Part shown: one piece after another, positions 50,999-60,067 of the stretch
Layout: every line of letters begins with the position of its first letter
Numbering within the stretch: position 1 is the stretch's first letter
Assembly (NCBI RefSeq): GCF_015694735.1
Contig: NZ_JADQDP010000004.1
Location: forward strand, 62,001-126,000
Direction of reading: 5' to 3'
Length of the DNA stretch: 64,000 nucleotides
Source: Hymenobacter properus
GTDB taxonomy: Bacteria > Bacteroidota > Bacteroidia > Cytophagales > Hymenobacteraceae
The notes under the pieces: model-generated
The model's input: only the letters and a program-made list of their open reading frames with translations
The model's database searches: none
Told to the model about the DNA's origin: nothing
Made by a program: the position numbers and the translations under genes

Positions 50999-51682
50999 AT
51001 GCACCCTATGATTATCCTCTCCGAGCTGCACTACCACCCGCCCGCCGCCTTCTTCGCCACGCTCGCGCACGCCGACGGCTTGCTGCTCGAAGCCCACGAG
51101 CACTACCGCAAGCAAACCTTCCGCAACCGCTGCCTCATCAAAACGGCCCAGGGCGTGCAGCCCCTCACCGTGCCCGTCATCGACGGCAACCGCGCCGAGA
51201 AAGTCAGCATTGCGGAAATCGAAATTGACTACCGCCAAAACTGGATTCACCGCCACTGGCGCACGCTGCAAACTGCCTACGGCAACAGTCCGTATTTTGA
51301 GTACTACGCCGACTACCTGCACGATATTTACGTAGGCAAACCCGTACTGCTTTTTGACCTAAATCAGCAGTTTTTGCGTTTGTTACTGAAATGCTTCCGG
51401 CTCACCCTACCGGTACAGCTCACCACCGAATACCACGCTCATTACCCCGCGCAACCATCCCCCGCTTTCCCGGGTCTTGCTTCTACCCTGCCCGTCGTGG
51501 CCGACCAGCGCGACTGGCTGACACCCAAAACCGGCGTAAAACCGTCCGAACCTGACACTCCGGCAGCCTCGGCCCGGGTGCGGCCCTATCCGCAGGTGTT
51601 TGGCCCAGGTTTTGAGCCCGGCTTAAGTGTGCTGGACCTGCTGTTTTCGCAGGGTCCGGCGGCCGGCTCTTTTTTGCAGTAA
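50999..51682 (+). CDS. WbqC-like family protein
   Basis: A 227-residue cytoplasmic protein. The family pattern is LSELHYHPPAAFFATLAHADGLLLEAHEHYRKQTFRNRCLI, then TVPVIDGNRAEKVSIAEIEIDYRQNWIHRHWRTLQTAYGNSPYFEYY. The C-terminal motif VFGPGFEPGLSVLDLLFSQGP is also typical. WbqC proteins were named from O-antigen clusters; the reaction is not established. TATCCTCG lies directly before the ATG at 50999; ATG 51008 is an alternative. Confidence 0.85.
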   Translation: MHPMIILSELHYHPPAAFFATLAHADGLLLEAHEHYRKQTFRNRCLIKTAQGVQPLTVPVIDGNRAEKVSIAEIEIDYRQNWIHRHWRTLQTAYGNSPYFEYYADYLHDIYVGKPVLLFDLNQQFLRLLLKCFRLTLPVQLTTEYHAHYPAQPSPAFPGLASTLPVVADQRDWLTPKTGVKPSEPDTPAASARVRPYPQVFGPGFEPGLSVLDLLFSQGPAAGSFLQ

Positions 51683-51865
51683 ATCGGTAGTAATTACCGT
51701 AACCTGCTAAATTCTGCCGACGTTAAGAATTACCTGCTTGCGGGCTTCACCCGGCCCGAACCTTCGCCCGAACCAGCTTGTTTTCAAGCTACATCGGCCC
51801 AACCCGTCATTCGTGTTTACATGCCCGACGCGGGGCTTATCTGATTTTTCACTACGTTTATTGGC

Positions 51866-54478
51866 ATGGAAGCTAAATTCTCAAACCGCGTCAAAGAGGT
51901 TATTTCTCTGAGTCGGGAGGAGGCCATCCGTCTCGGCCACGACTACATAGGCACCGAACACCTGCTGCTCGGCATGATTCGCGAAGCCGAAGGAACCGCC
52001 CTCGGCCTCTTGCGTAAGCTGGGCGTGAGCATCGACGAGCTTAAGTTTTCGCTGGAGCAGGCCACCCGCAACACGGCCACCCAAGGCACCAGCATCACCG
52101 GCTCGATTCCGCTCACCAAGCAAACCGAGAAAGTCCTCAAAATCACCTACCTCGAAGCCAAGATTTTCAAGTCGGAAATCATTGGCACCGAGCACCTGCT
52201 GTTGTCCATCCTCCGGGACGAGGACAACATATCTTCCCAAATTCTTTCCAAGTTTAACGTGAACTACGAAACTGTGCGCGACTCGCTGGATTACCACGGT
52301 AATGCCGGCGCAGCCCCGCAAAACCGCACGCCCGATACGGACGACGACGATAACGACCGCCTCTTTGGGGCCTCGGGCCCCGGTGGTGGCCGCGGCGGCG
52401 CCGGCGCTGGCGCGGCCAAGAAGCCGGGCGAAAAGTCGCGCACCCCGGTGCTCGACAACTTCGGCCGCGACCTCACCAAGCTGGCCGAGGAAGACAAGCT
52501 CGACCCCATAGTGGGCCGTGAGAAAGAAATTGAGCGCGTGGCCCAAATCCTGAGCCGTCGCAAAAAGAATAACCCCATCCTCATCGGCGAGCCCGGCGTG
52601 GGTAAAACCGCCATTGCCGAAGGCCTCGCCCTGCGCATCATCCAGAAGAAGGTATCGCGCGTGCTGTTCAACAAGCGCGTGGTGACGCTGGACCTGGCTT
52701 CGCTGGTGGCCGGTACCAAGTACCGCGGCCAGTTTGAGGAGCGCATGAAGGCCGTGATGAACGAGCTGGAGAAGTCGCCCGACGTGATTCTGTTCATCGA
52801 CGAGCTGCACACCATCGTGGGCGCCGGCGGTGCCTCTGGCTCGCTTGATGCCTCGAACATGTTCAAGCCGGCCCTGGCCCGCGGCGAGATTCAATGCATC
52901 GGTGCCACCACGCTGGACGAGTACCGTCAGTACATCGAGAAAGACGGCGCCCTGGCTCGTCGTTTTCAGATGGTGATGGTGGACCCCACCTCACCTGAGG
53001 AAACCATTGAAATCCTGCACAACATCAAGGACAAGTACCAGGACCACCACCACGTCATCTACACCGACAAGGCGATAGAGCAGTGCGTGATGCTGTCGGA
53101 CCGCTACATGTCTGACCGGTTCCTGCCGGACAAGGCCATCGATATTCTTGACGAAGCCGGCGCCCGCGTGCACATCAACAACATCGTGGTGCCCGAGGAC
53201 ATTCTCACGCTCGAAGAGCAGATTGAGAACATCAAGGGCGAGAAAAACCGCGTGGTGAAATCGCAGAAATACGAGGAAGCCGCCAAGCTCCGCGACACCG
53301 AGAAGAAGCTCCTTGACCAGCTCGACACTGCCAAGAAGAATTGGGAGGAAGAGACCAAGAAGAAGCGCTACACGGTGAAAGAGGAAAACGTGGCCGAGGT
53401 AATCGCCATGATGACCGGTATCCCCGTTTCGCGCGTGGCCCAGAACGAAAGCCAGAAACTCCTCAACATGAACGAGGAGCTCCAAGGCAAAGTAATTGGC
53501 CAGGACAAAGCCATCAAGCAGCTGGTGAAGGCCATTCAGCGCACCCGCGTGGGCCTGAAAGACCCCAAGAAGCCCATCGGCTCATTCGTGTTCCTCGGCC
53601 CGACGGGTGTGGGTAAGACGGAGCTGGCCAAGGTGCTGGCTACCTATCTCTTCGACAAGGAAGATGCGCTGGTGCGCGTCGATATGTCGGAGTACATGGA
53701 GAAATTCAGCGTGTCGCGCCTGGTGGGCGCGCCTCCCGGCTACGTGGGTTACGAAGAAGGCGGCCAGCTGACGGAGAAAATCCGCCGCAAGCCCTACTCG
53801 GTTATCCTGCTCGACGAGATTGAGAAGGCGCACCCGGACGTGTACAACCTGCTCCTGCAAGTGCTGGACGACGGCATCCTGACCGACGGCCTCGGCCGTA
53901 AGGTGGACTTCCGTAACACCATCATCATCATGACCTCGAACATCGGGGCGCGTGACCTACAGGACTTCGGCGCTGGCATCGGCTTCGGCACCAAGGCCCG
54001 TCAGGAAAACATGGACGAGATTACGAAGGGCACCATTACCAACGCCCTGAAGAAAACCTTCTCGCCTGAGTTCCTCAACCGCTTGGATGACGTCATCGTC
54101 TTCAACTCGCTGGAGAAGAAGGACATTCACCGCATCATCGACATCAGCCTCAGCAAGCTCCTCTCGCGGGTGCAGGCCCTGGGCTACCGTGTCGAGCTGA
54201 CGGAGAAGGCGAAGGACTTCGTGGCCGACAAAGGCTACGACCCCAAGTTCGGCGCCCGTCCGCTGAACCGCGCCATCCAGAAGTACATCGAAGACCCGAT
54301 TGCCGAGGAAATCCTCAAGGCCCAAGTGGTGCACGGCGACGTGATTACCGCCGACTACGAGGACGGCAAAGACGAGCTGTCTTTTTCGGTAAGCAAGAGC
54401 GGCGAGGCCCAGAACCTCGCCAGCGACGAGCGCCCGGCCGAAACGCCGGAAGCACCCGATGCTGACACGAAGAAATAA
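51866..54478 (+). CDS. clpC: ATP-dependent Clp protease ATP-binding subunit
   Basis: An 870-residue AAA+ unfoldase of the ClpC/MecB class, which feeds damaged or tagged proteins to ClpP. Two N-terminal repeats (1-145) are followed by an acidic/Gly-rich linker of about 35 residues. AAA+ domain 1 has Walker A GEPGVGKT (241-248). A UVR-type middle region (about 450-490, RVVKSQKYEEAAKLRDTEKKLL) marks ClpC rather than ClpA. AAA+ domain 2 has GPTGVGKT (578-585). The C-terminus is acidic. All nucleotide-binding motifs are intact. It is transcribed alone and closed by a terminator. Confidence 0.95.
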   Translation: MEAKFSNRVKEVISLSREEAIRLGHDYIGTEHLLLGMIREAEGTALGLLRKLGVSIDELKFSLEQATRNTATQGTSITGSIPLTKQTEKVLKITYLEAKIFKSEIIGTEHLLLSILRDEDNISSQILSKFNVNYETVRDSLDYHGNAGAAPQNRTPDTDDDDNDRLFGASGPGGGRGGAGAGAAKKPGEKSRTPVLDNFGRDLTKLAEEDKLDPIVGREKEIERVAQILSRRKKNNPILIGEPGVGKTAIAEGLALRIIQKKVSRVLFNKRVVTLDLASLVAGTKYRGQFEERMKAVMNELEKSPDVILFIDELHTIVGAGGASGSLDASNMFKPALARGEIQCIGATTLDEYRQYIEKDGALARRFQMVMVDPTSPEETIEILHNIKDKYQDHHHVIYTDKAIEQCVMLSDRYMSDRFLPDKAIDILDEAGARVHINNIVVPEDILTLEEQIENIKGEKNRVVKSQKYEEAAKLRDTEKKLLDQLDTAKKNWEEETKKKRYTVKEENVAEVIAMMTGIPVSRVAQNESQKLLNMNEELQGKVIGQDKAIKQLVKAIQRTRVGLKDPKKPIGSFVFLGPTGVGKTELAKVLATYLFDKEDALVRVDMSEYMEKFSVSRLVGAPPGYVGYEEGGQLTEKIRRKPYSVILLDEIEKAHPDVYNLLLQVLDDGILTDGLGRKVDFRNTIIIMTSNIGARDLQDFGAGIGFGTKARQENMDEITKGTITNALKKTFSPEFLNRLDDVIVFNSLEKKDIHRIIDISLSKLLSRVQALGYRVELTEKAKDFVADKGYDPKFGARPLNRAIQKYIEDPIAEEILKAQVVHGDVITADYEDGKDELSFSVSKSGEAQNLASDERPAETPEAPDADTKK

Positions 54479-54497
54479 GTAGCCGCTAGTTGACGTT

Positions 54498-54536
54498 AAA
54501 GGGCTGGTTTCCGCAAGGGAGCCAGCCCTTTTTTTG
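54498..54536 (+). terminator. Terminator of clpC
   Basis: AAAGGGCTGG and CCAGCCCTTT form a 10-bp stem around a 14-base loop, followed by T's. Confidence 0.85.
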
Positions 54537-54564
54537 CCTCCATTCTTTCACCTTGCCATCACCT

Positions 54565-54990
54565 ATGCTGAAAACAGCTTTTTATCCTGTCGCCTTGGGC
54601 TTACTGCTGGCCCTGCCCGTGGCGGCCAGTGCCCAGGACCAGAAGCCTGAGTCTCCTTACAACGCCCAATTGGTAGTGCGGCAGCCCGAAATAGGCCAAG
54701 GCAACCCCTCGTTTGTGCCCTCGCCTAAAGTCCGGGGCATGAAGGCGCTGGCAGACGGCAAGGTTTATTGGGTATCGACCGACAACCGACAGTTGCTGGC
54801 GTACCAGGGCAACCGCCTGGCTTGGAAAACCGACGTAGTGGGCGCTTGTCCTACGGTGGTTGGCCCGCGTGCCATTCAAAATGTGGTGCTTAGCTCTAAC
54901 ACCATTTTTGTGCGGGTAGGCGAACGAACCTTTACGGAAGTAAACCCAGACACCGGAAAGGTCACCTCTGTGACGCTGCAGAAGAACTAG
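54565..54990 (+). CDS. Small exported protein of unknown function
   Basis: A 141-residue protein with a signal peptide (about residues 1-23, ending SAQDQ). The mature part is about 115 residues with beta-strand character: MKALADGKVYWVSTDNRQLLAYQGNRLAWKTDVVG resembles a short PQQ/propeller-like hairpin, and one Cys is present (VVGACPTVVGP). No family is recognised. It lies between terminators, so it is a monocistronic gene. Confidence 0.7.
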   Translation: MLKTAFYPVALGLLLALPVAASAQDQKPESPYNAQLVVRQPEIGQGNPSFVPSPKVRGMKALADGKVYWVSTDNRQLLAYQGNRLAWKTDVVGACPTVVGPRAIQNVVLSSNTIFVRVGERTFTEVNPDTGKVTSVTLQKN

Positions 54991-55010
54991 CTGCTTTCTC
55001 TAACACACCC

Positions 55011-55040
55011 AAGCCGGCCCAAACAGGGCCGGCTTTTTTA
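55011..55040 (+). terminator. Terminator after the small exported protein gene
   Basis: AAGCCGGCCC and GGGCCGGCTT form a perfect 10-bp stem around AAACA, followed by TTTTA. Confidence 0.88.
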
Positions 55041-55164
55041 TTAAAAGCCGTCGGTAATCATCTGCACTGCAACTGCTGCAAATCCGGTGGTTCATAATCG
55101 GCCTGTGGCCTACCTTTGGCCTTTCACTTTCGCGCTACTCCCACCCGCGCGCCCAATCTGACTT

Positions 55165-56733
55165 ATGCCCGACCCGCACGCCCACGCGCACCTCTCCAAA
55201 ACCGAATTGCTGGCCCGCAAAAACGAAGAAGCCCTGCTGGGCGGTGGCCAGGCCCGCATCGACGCCCAACACAAAAAGGGCAAGCTCACCGCTCGCGAGC
55301 GGATTGACTTGCTGCTCGACGAAGGTTCTTTTGAAGAAATCGGCAAGTTTGTGATGCACCGCTCCAAGGACTTTGGCCTGGACAAGGAGCATTACCTCGG
55401 CGACGGCGTGGTAACAGGCTACGGCACCGTGAACGGCCGCCTAGTGTACGTTTTCTCGCAGGACTTTACGGTTTTTGGCGGCTCGCTGAGCGAAACCCAC
55501 GCTGAGAAAATCGTCAAAATCATGGACCTAGCCATGAAAAACGGCGCGCCCGTCATCGGCCTGAACGACTCAGGCGGGGCCCGCATCCAAGAGGGCGTGG
55601 TGAGCCTTGGCGGCTACGCCGACATCTTTTATAAGAATACGCTGGCCTCGGGTGTGGTACCGCAGCTGTCGGCCATCATGGGGCCCTGCGCGGGCGGCGC
55701 GGTGTACTCACCGGCCATCACCGACTTCATTCTGATGGTGGAAAACACGAGCTATATGTTCGTGACTGGCCCCAACGTAGTGAAGACGGTGACCCACGAA
55801 AACGTGACCAGCGAGGAACTGGGTGGCGCCAGCACCCACTCGGCTAAGAGCGGCGTCACGCATTTTAGCTGCGCCAACGAAGTGGTGTGCATCAACCACA
55901 TCAAGCAGCTGCTGAGCTATATGCCGCAGAACTGCGAAGAAACCGCTCCCAACCAGCCCTACGAAGCCAGCGGCGACGAAAGCCGCGCTGTACTCGACGG
56001 CATCGTGCCCGAGAATGCCAACCAGCCCTACGACATTCGCGAGGTGATTGAAGGCATTATTGATGAGGGTTCTTTCCTGGAAGTACACCAGAATTTTGCC
56101 GAGAACATCGTGGTCGGTTTCGCCCGCTTGGCAGGCCGCAGCATTGGCATTGTAGGCAACCAGCCGGCCGTGCTGGCCGGCGTGCTCGACATCAACGCCA
56201 GCACCAAAGCTGCGCGCTTCGTGCGCTTCTGCGACTCGTTCAATATTCCGCTGCTGGTGCTGGAAGACGTGCCCGGCTTCCTACCCGGCACCGACCAGGA
56301 GTGGCGCGGCATCATCACCAACGGTGCCAAGCTACTCTATGCCTTCTGCGAAGCTACCGTGCCGCGCATCACCGTCATCACCCGCAAGGCCTATGGTGGC
56401 GCGTACGACGTGATGAACAGTAAGCACATTGGGGCCGACATGAACTACGCCTGGCCTACCGCCGAAATTGCGGTGATGGGTGCCAAGGGCGCGGCAGAAA
56501 TCATTTTCAAACGCGAAATCGCTCAGGCCGAAAACCCCGAGGCCAAGCTGCAGGAAAAGGTGGACGAGTATCAAGAGAAATTCGCCACGCCCTACCGTGC
56601 TGCCCACCGCGGCTTTGTGGATGAAGTAATTCTACCCTCGCAGACGCGCCAGAAGTTGATTCGCGCCTTTAAGATGCTGGAGAACAAAGTAGATACCATG
56701 CCGCGTAAGAAGCACGGCAACATTCCGCTGTAA
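55165..56733 (+). CDS. Acyl-CoA carboxylase beta (carboxyltransferase) subunit
   Basis: A 522-residue biotin-dependent carboxyltransferase. It moves carboxyl from carboxybiotin to an acyl-CoA, most likely propionyl-CoA. The N-terminal crotonase-fold half has KLTARERIDLLLDEGSFEEIG, FSQDFTVFGGSLSETHAEKI and LNDSGGARIQEGV. The C-terminal half has GIVGNQPAVLAGVLDINASTKAARFVRFCD, VPGFLPGTDQE and KAYGGAYDVMNSK. Both acyl-CoA and biotin oxyanion regions are complete. The biotin carboxylase/carrier subunit is not in this window, so propionyl- versus methylcrotonyl-CoA cannot be settled by context; the sequence pattern favours propionyl-CoA carboxylase. Confidence 0.92.
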   Translation: MPDPHAHAHLSKTELLARKNEEALLGGGQARIDAQHKKGKLTARERIDLLLDEGSFEEIGKFVMHRSKDFGLDKEHYLGDGVVTGYGTVNGRLVYVFSQDFTVFGGSLSETHAEKIVKIMDLAMKNGAPVIGLNDSGGARIQEGVVSLGGYADIFYKNTLASGVVPQLSAIMGPCAGGAVYSPAITDFILMVENTSYMFVTGPNVVKTVTHENVTSEELGGASTHSAKSGVTHFSCANEVVCINHIKQLLSYMPQNCEETAPNQPYEASGDESRAVLDGIVPENANQPYDIREVIEGIIDEGSFLEVHQNFAENIVVGFARLAGRSIGIVGNQPAVLAGVLDINASTKAARFVRFCDSFNIPLLVLEDVPGFLPGTDQEWRGIITNGAKLLYAFCEATVPRITVITRKAYGGAYDVMNSKHIGADMNYAWPTAEIAVMGAKGAAEIIFKREIAQAENPEAKLQEKVDEYQEKFATPYRAAHRGFVDEVILPSQTRQKLIRAFKMLENKVDTMPRKKHGNIPL

Positions 56734-56763
56734 AATTATTGCTCATGCTGATGAAGGCGGCAT

Positions 56764-56843
56764 CTTATCACGGCGGCCTTTGTCACTTCTTCTACCTGGC
56801 AGCGCTGACGTGATAAGATTCTTCGCTGCGCTCAGAATGACAG
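56764..56843. repeat. Truncated palindromic element (one intact arm)
   Basis: The right arm 56809-56843 (CGTGATAAG, then CTTCGCTGCGCTCAGAATGA) is complete and ends CTGTCATTCTGAGCG-type when reversed. Of the left arm only the inner nine bases (CTTATCACG, 56764-56772) remain. The outer left part is gone, so the element has been clipped. Confidence 0.6.
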
Positions 56844-56848
56844 TTACC

Positions 56849-57919
56849 ATGCGTCCCGAGTCTTTCGAATTCCTCCAGAAATACCTCAACAACCCCTCCC
56901 CCACTGGCTTCGAAAAAGAAGGCCAGAAGCTGTGGTTGGAATACATCAAGCCCTTTATCGACGAATACTTCGTGGATACCTACGGCACGGTGGTGGGCGT
57001 CATTAACCCCGAAGCGAAATACAAAGTCGTCATCGAAGCCCACGCCGACGAGATTTCCTATTTCGTGAATTATATCACCAAAGAAGGCTACCTCTACCTG
57101 CGCCGCAACGGCGGCTCCGACCCGCTGGTGGCCCCGAGCAAGCGCGTCAATATTTTCGGCGAAAAGGGCATCGTGAAGGGTATTTTCGGCTGGCCGGCCA
57201 TTCACGTGCGTAAGGTGGAGCAGGACAAAGCCCCGACCATCGAAACCGTATTTCTGGACTGCGGCGCTACTTCAAAGGAAGAAGTGGAAGAAATGGGCAT
57301 CCACGTGGGCTCGGTGGTGACGTTTGAGGACGAGTTCACGGTGCTGAATGACAAGTTCTACGTGGGCCGCGCGCTCGACAACCGCGTGGGCGGTTTCATG
57401 ATTGCTGAGGTGGCCCGCATGCTGAAGGAGAACAACAAAACGCTGCCCTTTGGCCTCTACATCGTGAATGCGGTGCAGGAGGAAATTGGCCTGCGCGGCG
57501 CCGAAATGGTGGCCCACCGCATCAACCCCGACGTTGCCATCATCACCGACGTGACGCACGACAGCCAGTCGCCGATGTACGAGAAAAAGACGGCCGGCGA
57601 CATCTCCTGCGGCAAGGGCCCAGTAATTACCTACGGCCCAGCCGTGCAGAACAACCTGCGCGACCTCATCATTGAAACGGCCAAGCAAGCTGAAATTCCT
57701 TTCCAGCGCGCCGCCGCTACCCGCGCCACCGGCACCGATACCGATGCCTTTGCCTATTCAGGCTCCGGGGTGGCCTCGGCACTGATTTCGCTGCCGCTGA
57801 AATACATGCACACGACCGTGGAAACCGTGCATAAAGAGGACGTGGAAAGCGTGACGCGCTTAATTTATGAGACGCTGCTGCGCATTGAGGACGGCCACGA
57901 CTTCCGGTATTTTAATTAA
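56849..57919 (+). CDS. M42 family aminopeptidase/glucanase-type metallopeptidase
   Basis: A 356-residue cytosolic dinuclear metallopeptidase of the M42 type, expected to trim N-terminal residues from peptides. Metal and catalytic residues are visible: His65 and Asp67 in IEAHADEIS, bridging Asp177 (RALDNRVGG), catalytic Glu211 and ligand Glu212 (VQEEIGLRG), Asp234 (IITDVTHD) and His321 (LKYMHTTVETVH). Family length is normal. Earlier in-frame starts run through the palindromic element, so ATG 56849 is preferred. A class A palindrome follows the stop. Confidence 0.93.
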   Translation: MRPESFEFLQKYLNNPSPTGFEKEGQKLWLEYIKPFIDEYFVDTYGTVVGVINPEAKYKVVIEAHADEISYFVNYITKEGYLYLRRNGGSDPLVAPSKRVNIFGEKGIVKGIFGWPAIHVRKVEQDKAPTIETVFLDCGATSKEEVEEMGIHVGSVVTFEDEFTVLNDKFYVGRALDNRVGGFMIAEVARMLKENNKTLPFGLYIVNAVQEEIGLRGAEMVAHRINPDVAIITDVTHDSQSPMYEKKTAGDISCGKGPVITYGPAVQNNLRDLIIETAKQAEIPFQRAAATRATGTDTDAFAYSGSGVASALISLPLKYMHTTVETVHKEDVESVTRLIYETLLRIEDGHDFRYFN

Positions 57920-57932
57920 GGTTTAAGAATTG

Positions 57933-58014
57933 CCTGTCATCCTGAGCGCAGCGAAGGACCTTCTCACGTTAGAGTAGTTCAACGTGAGAAGGTCCTTCGC
58001 TGCGCTCAGGATGC
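57933..58014. repeat. Class A palindromic element with one lost tip
   Basis: Left arm CCTGTCATCCTGAGCGCAGC continues to CCTTCTCACGTT (57933-57970). The right arm (57981-58014) mirrors it through AGGATG but its last five bases (ACAGG) have been replaced. The inner 34 bp are perfect. Confidence 0.85.
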
Positions 58015-58041
58015 CCTTTTTTCTGGCTATTAATTTTTCAA

Positions 58042-58848
58042 ATGGAATTACCCAACATTCCTTCCCTCCCGCTCAGCATCACCGACCAGATGGGCCGGCG
58101 CGTGGCGGTGCCGTTTCCGCCGCAGCGCATTGTGTCGCTGGTGCCGTCGCAAACGGAATTATTATTTGATTTGGGGCTGGGCGAGAAAGTTGTGGGCGTT
58201 ACCAAATTCTGTATTCACCCAGCCGAAGCGCGCACAAAAGCTACGGTAATTGGCGGCACGAAGAATTTTGATTTTGAAAAAATAGCGGCCTTAAAACCCG
58301 ATTTAATTATTGGCAATAAGGAAGAGAATTACCAGGCCGGCATCGAACAATTAGCCGCTGATTACCCAGTTTGGCTGAGCGACATCAGCAACTTATCGGA
58401 AGCATTGGATATGATTCGGCGCGTTGGATTTATTGCGGGCGCCAGGGAAAAGGCCGCGGCGCTGGCCGCAGAAATTGAAGTTTCTTTTGCTGCTTTAAAA
58501 GCCCCGACTGCTGACGCCCTTGTTTCGGCTGCTTATTTTATCTGGCGCAAGCCGTACATGGTGGCCGCCACCGGCACCTTCATTGATGACCTGCTGCTCC
58601 GTGCGGGTTTTCGTAATGCATTTGCAGGCCAGACACGCTATCCGGAAATAAGCGCTGAGCAATTGGCGGCTGCCGCGCCGCAACGCATCATGCTTTCTTC
58701 CGAGCCCTACCCTTTTGGCGAAAAGCACGTGGCCGAATTTCAGGCTATTTGCCCCGCTGCCAAAATTGAAATTGTCGACGGCGAATTATTTAGCTGGTAC
58801 GGCAGCCGGTTGCGCAAATCGGCAGCGTATTTCAGCCACCTTCACTAA
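58042..58848 (+). CDS. Helical-backbone metal receptor / BtuF-like binding protein without signal peptide
   Basis: A 268-residue protein of the periplasmic-binding-protein fold III: RIVSLVPSQTELLFDLGLGEKVVGVTKFC, then KIAALKPDLIIGNKEEN, and a second lobe with AAYFIWRKPYMVAATGTFIDDLL. This family binds cobalamin, haem or metal chelates for ABC import. There is no signal peptide or lipobox, so the protein looks cytoplasmic, and no ABC transporter gene is adjacent. Codon use is visibly AT-richer than neighbours in the first half (many ATT, TTA and AAT codons), which may hint at different ancestry. The 3' end overlaps the convergent aroA gene by 17 bp. Confidence 0.85.
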   Translation: MELPNIPSLPLSITDQMGRRVAVPFPPQRIVSLVPSQTELLFDLGLGEKVVGVTKFCIHPAEARTKATVIGGTKNFDFEKIAALKPDLIIGNKEENYQAGIEQLAADYPVWLSDISNLSEALDMIRRVGFIAGAREKAAALAAEIEVSFAALKAPTADALVSAAYFIWRKPYMVAATGTFIDDLLLRAGFRNAFAGQTRYPEISAEQLAAAAPQRIMLSSEPYPFGEKHVAEFQAICPAAKIEIVDGELFSWYGSRLRKSAAYFSHLH

Positions 58849-60067
58849 TTATGAAACCTGCTTTCGCTAATTCATTCCAGAATTGCGGATAAGATTTCCG
58901 TACTACTGTGGGTGCTTCGATGTGCAGCGGCCCGCGCAAGGCCAGCGGCGCGAAAGCCATAGCCATGCGGTGGTCGTGGTAGGTAGCCACCGATTGATTA
59001 GCCACAGAAAAGCCGTTCGATTCAGCCCGAAAGCGCCCATCGCCCAAGTCGCGCAGGTCGCCGCCGAATTTGGCCAGTTCCGTTTGCAAGGCCGCAATGC
59101 GGTCGGTTTCCTTGATGCGCAGGCTTTCGAGGCCAGTCAGGTCCACGGGGCGCTTGAGGGCGACGGCCACCACGGCTACGGTCTGAGCCAAGTCGGGGCA
59201 GTCGGTGAAATCGATAGTTTGAATTTCGGCTTGAAGCGAGAGCGGCTGTTGCTTAAGGTGAACCGCATCAGGCAGGAAAGTGGTTTCTACCCCGAACTGC
59301 GCCATTATTTTGGCAATGGCTTGGTCGCCTTGAAATGACCAGCGGCGCAGGCCCGGCAGGGTAATTTCGGAACCGGCTGGGGCTAATGCCACCAACGAGT
59401 ACCAATAGCTGGCTGCCGACCAGTCGGCTTCTACCGTGTAATCAGCCGGCCGGTACCGGTCGGGCAGCACCTCAAGCGTACGATTTTCATACAACACAGC
59501 GGTGCAGAAATGTCTCATAAGGGCCACTGTCATGTATATGTACGGCAGCGAGCCTACTTGGCCGGTAAGGGTGAGGCGCAGCCCGCCGGGCAGCATCGGC
59601 CCTAACATCAGCAGCGCTGATATGTACTGGCTACTGATGTCGCCGCGTACCGACAGTTCGGTGGGGCTAGCACTTGCTGAGAAGCCTCCAAACTCCAGCG
59701 GTGGGTAGCCCTCCGCTTTCAAATACGTAATGCTGGCCCCCGCTTTGCGCAACGCATCAACCAACACCGCAATGGGCCGTTCCTGCGCGCGGGCAGTGCC
59801 GGTGAGGCGGCCTTTCCAACCCGTCACAGCCAAATAGGCTGTGAGGAAGCGCATCACCGTGCCGGCATCCTCGGCATCGAGCACATCTGTATGGGGAGCT
59901 TCTTTCAGCAGGCGCTGCATGAGCTGCGTGTCGTTGGCATCGGATAGGTTATCAATGGTGCCACCGCCCGCCAGAGCCTGCAGGATGAGGGCGCGATTGG
60001 CTTCGCTTTTGGAAGCCGGGAGTTGGGCAGTGCCGCTGAGCGGGCCGCCGGGCCAGGAAAGGTGCAT
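58832..60067 (-). CDS. aroA: 3-phosphoshikimate 1-carboxyvinyltransferase (EPSP synthase)
   Basis: A 411-residue enzyme of the shikimate pathway that joins phosphoenolpyruvate and shikimate-3-phosphate. Landmarks are LPASKSEANRALILQAL at the start, DAGTVMRFLTAYLAV, QERPIAVLVDALRKAG, SSQYISALLMLGP, and GLESLRIKETDRIAAL and DHRMAMAFAPLAL near the end. The phosphate-binding SKSxANR and the KETDR and DHR motifs are intact. Length is slightly below the E. coli enzyme. It lies close to aroB and the DAHP synthase gene on the same strand, though two small genes lie between aroB and the synthase on the other strand. Confidence 0.95.
   Translation of the reverse strand: MHLSWPGGPLSGTAQLPASKSEANRALILQALAGGGTIDNLSDANDTQLMQRLLKEAPHTDVLDAEDAGTVMRFLTAYLAVTGWKGRLTGTARAQERPIAVLVDALRKAGASITYLKAEGYPPLEFGGFSASASPTELSVRGDISSQYISALLMLGPMLPGGLRLTLTGQVGSLPYIYMTVALMRHFCTAVLYENRTLEVLPDRYRPADYTVEADWSAASYWYSLVALAPAGSEITLPGLRRWSFQGDQAIAKIMAQFGVETTFLPDAVHLKQQPLSLQAEIQTIDFTDCPDLAQTVAVVAVALKRPVDLTGLESLRIKETDRIAALQTELAKFGGDLRDLGDGRFRAESNGFSVANQSVATYHDHRMAMAFAPLALRGPLHIEAPTVVRKSYPQFWNELAKAGFIISEGG

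Noticed and set aside
51683..51865. CIRCE/heat-shock operator before clpC
   Set aside because: No TTAGCACTC-N9-GAGTGCTAA-type repeat is visible. Only small hairpins (around CGGTAGTAATTACCG and AGCTTGTTTTCAAGCT) are seen, too weak to name.
55041..55164. Possible riboswitch upstream of the carboxyltransferase gene
   Set aside because: The 120-bp gap shows no conserved riboswitch element or clear nested stems; only the preceding terminator is convincing.
948..58014. CRISPR array
   Set aside because: The palindromic repeats are single, dispersed, tens of kilobases apart and of unequal type; there are no regularly spaced direct repeats and no cas genes.
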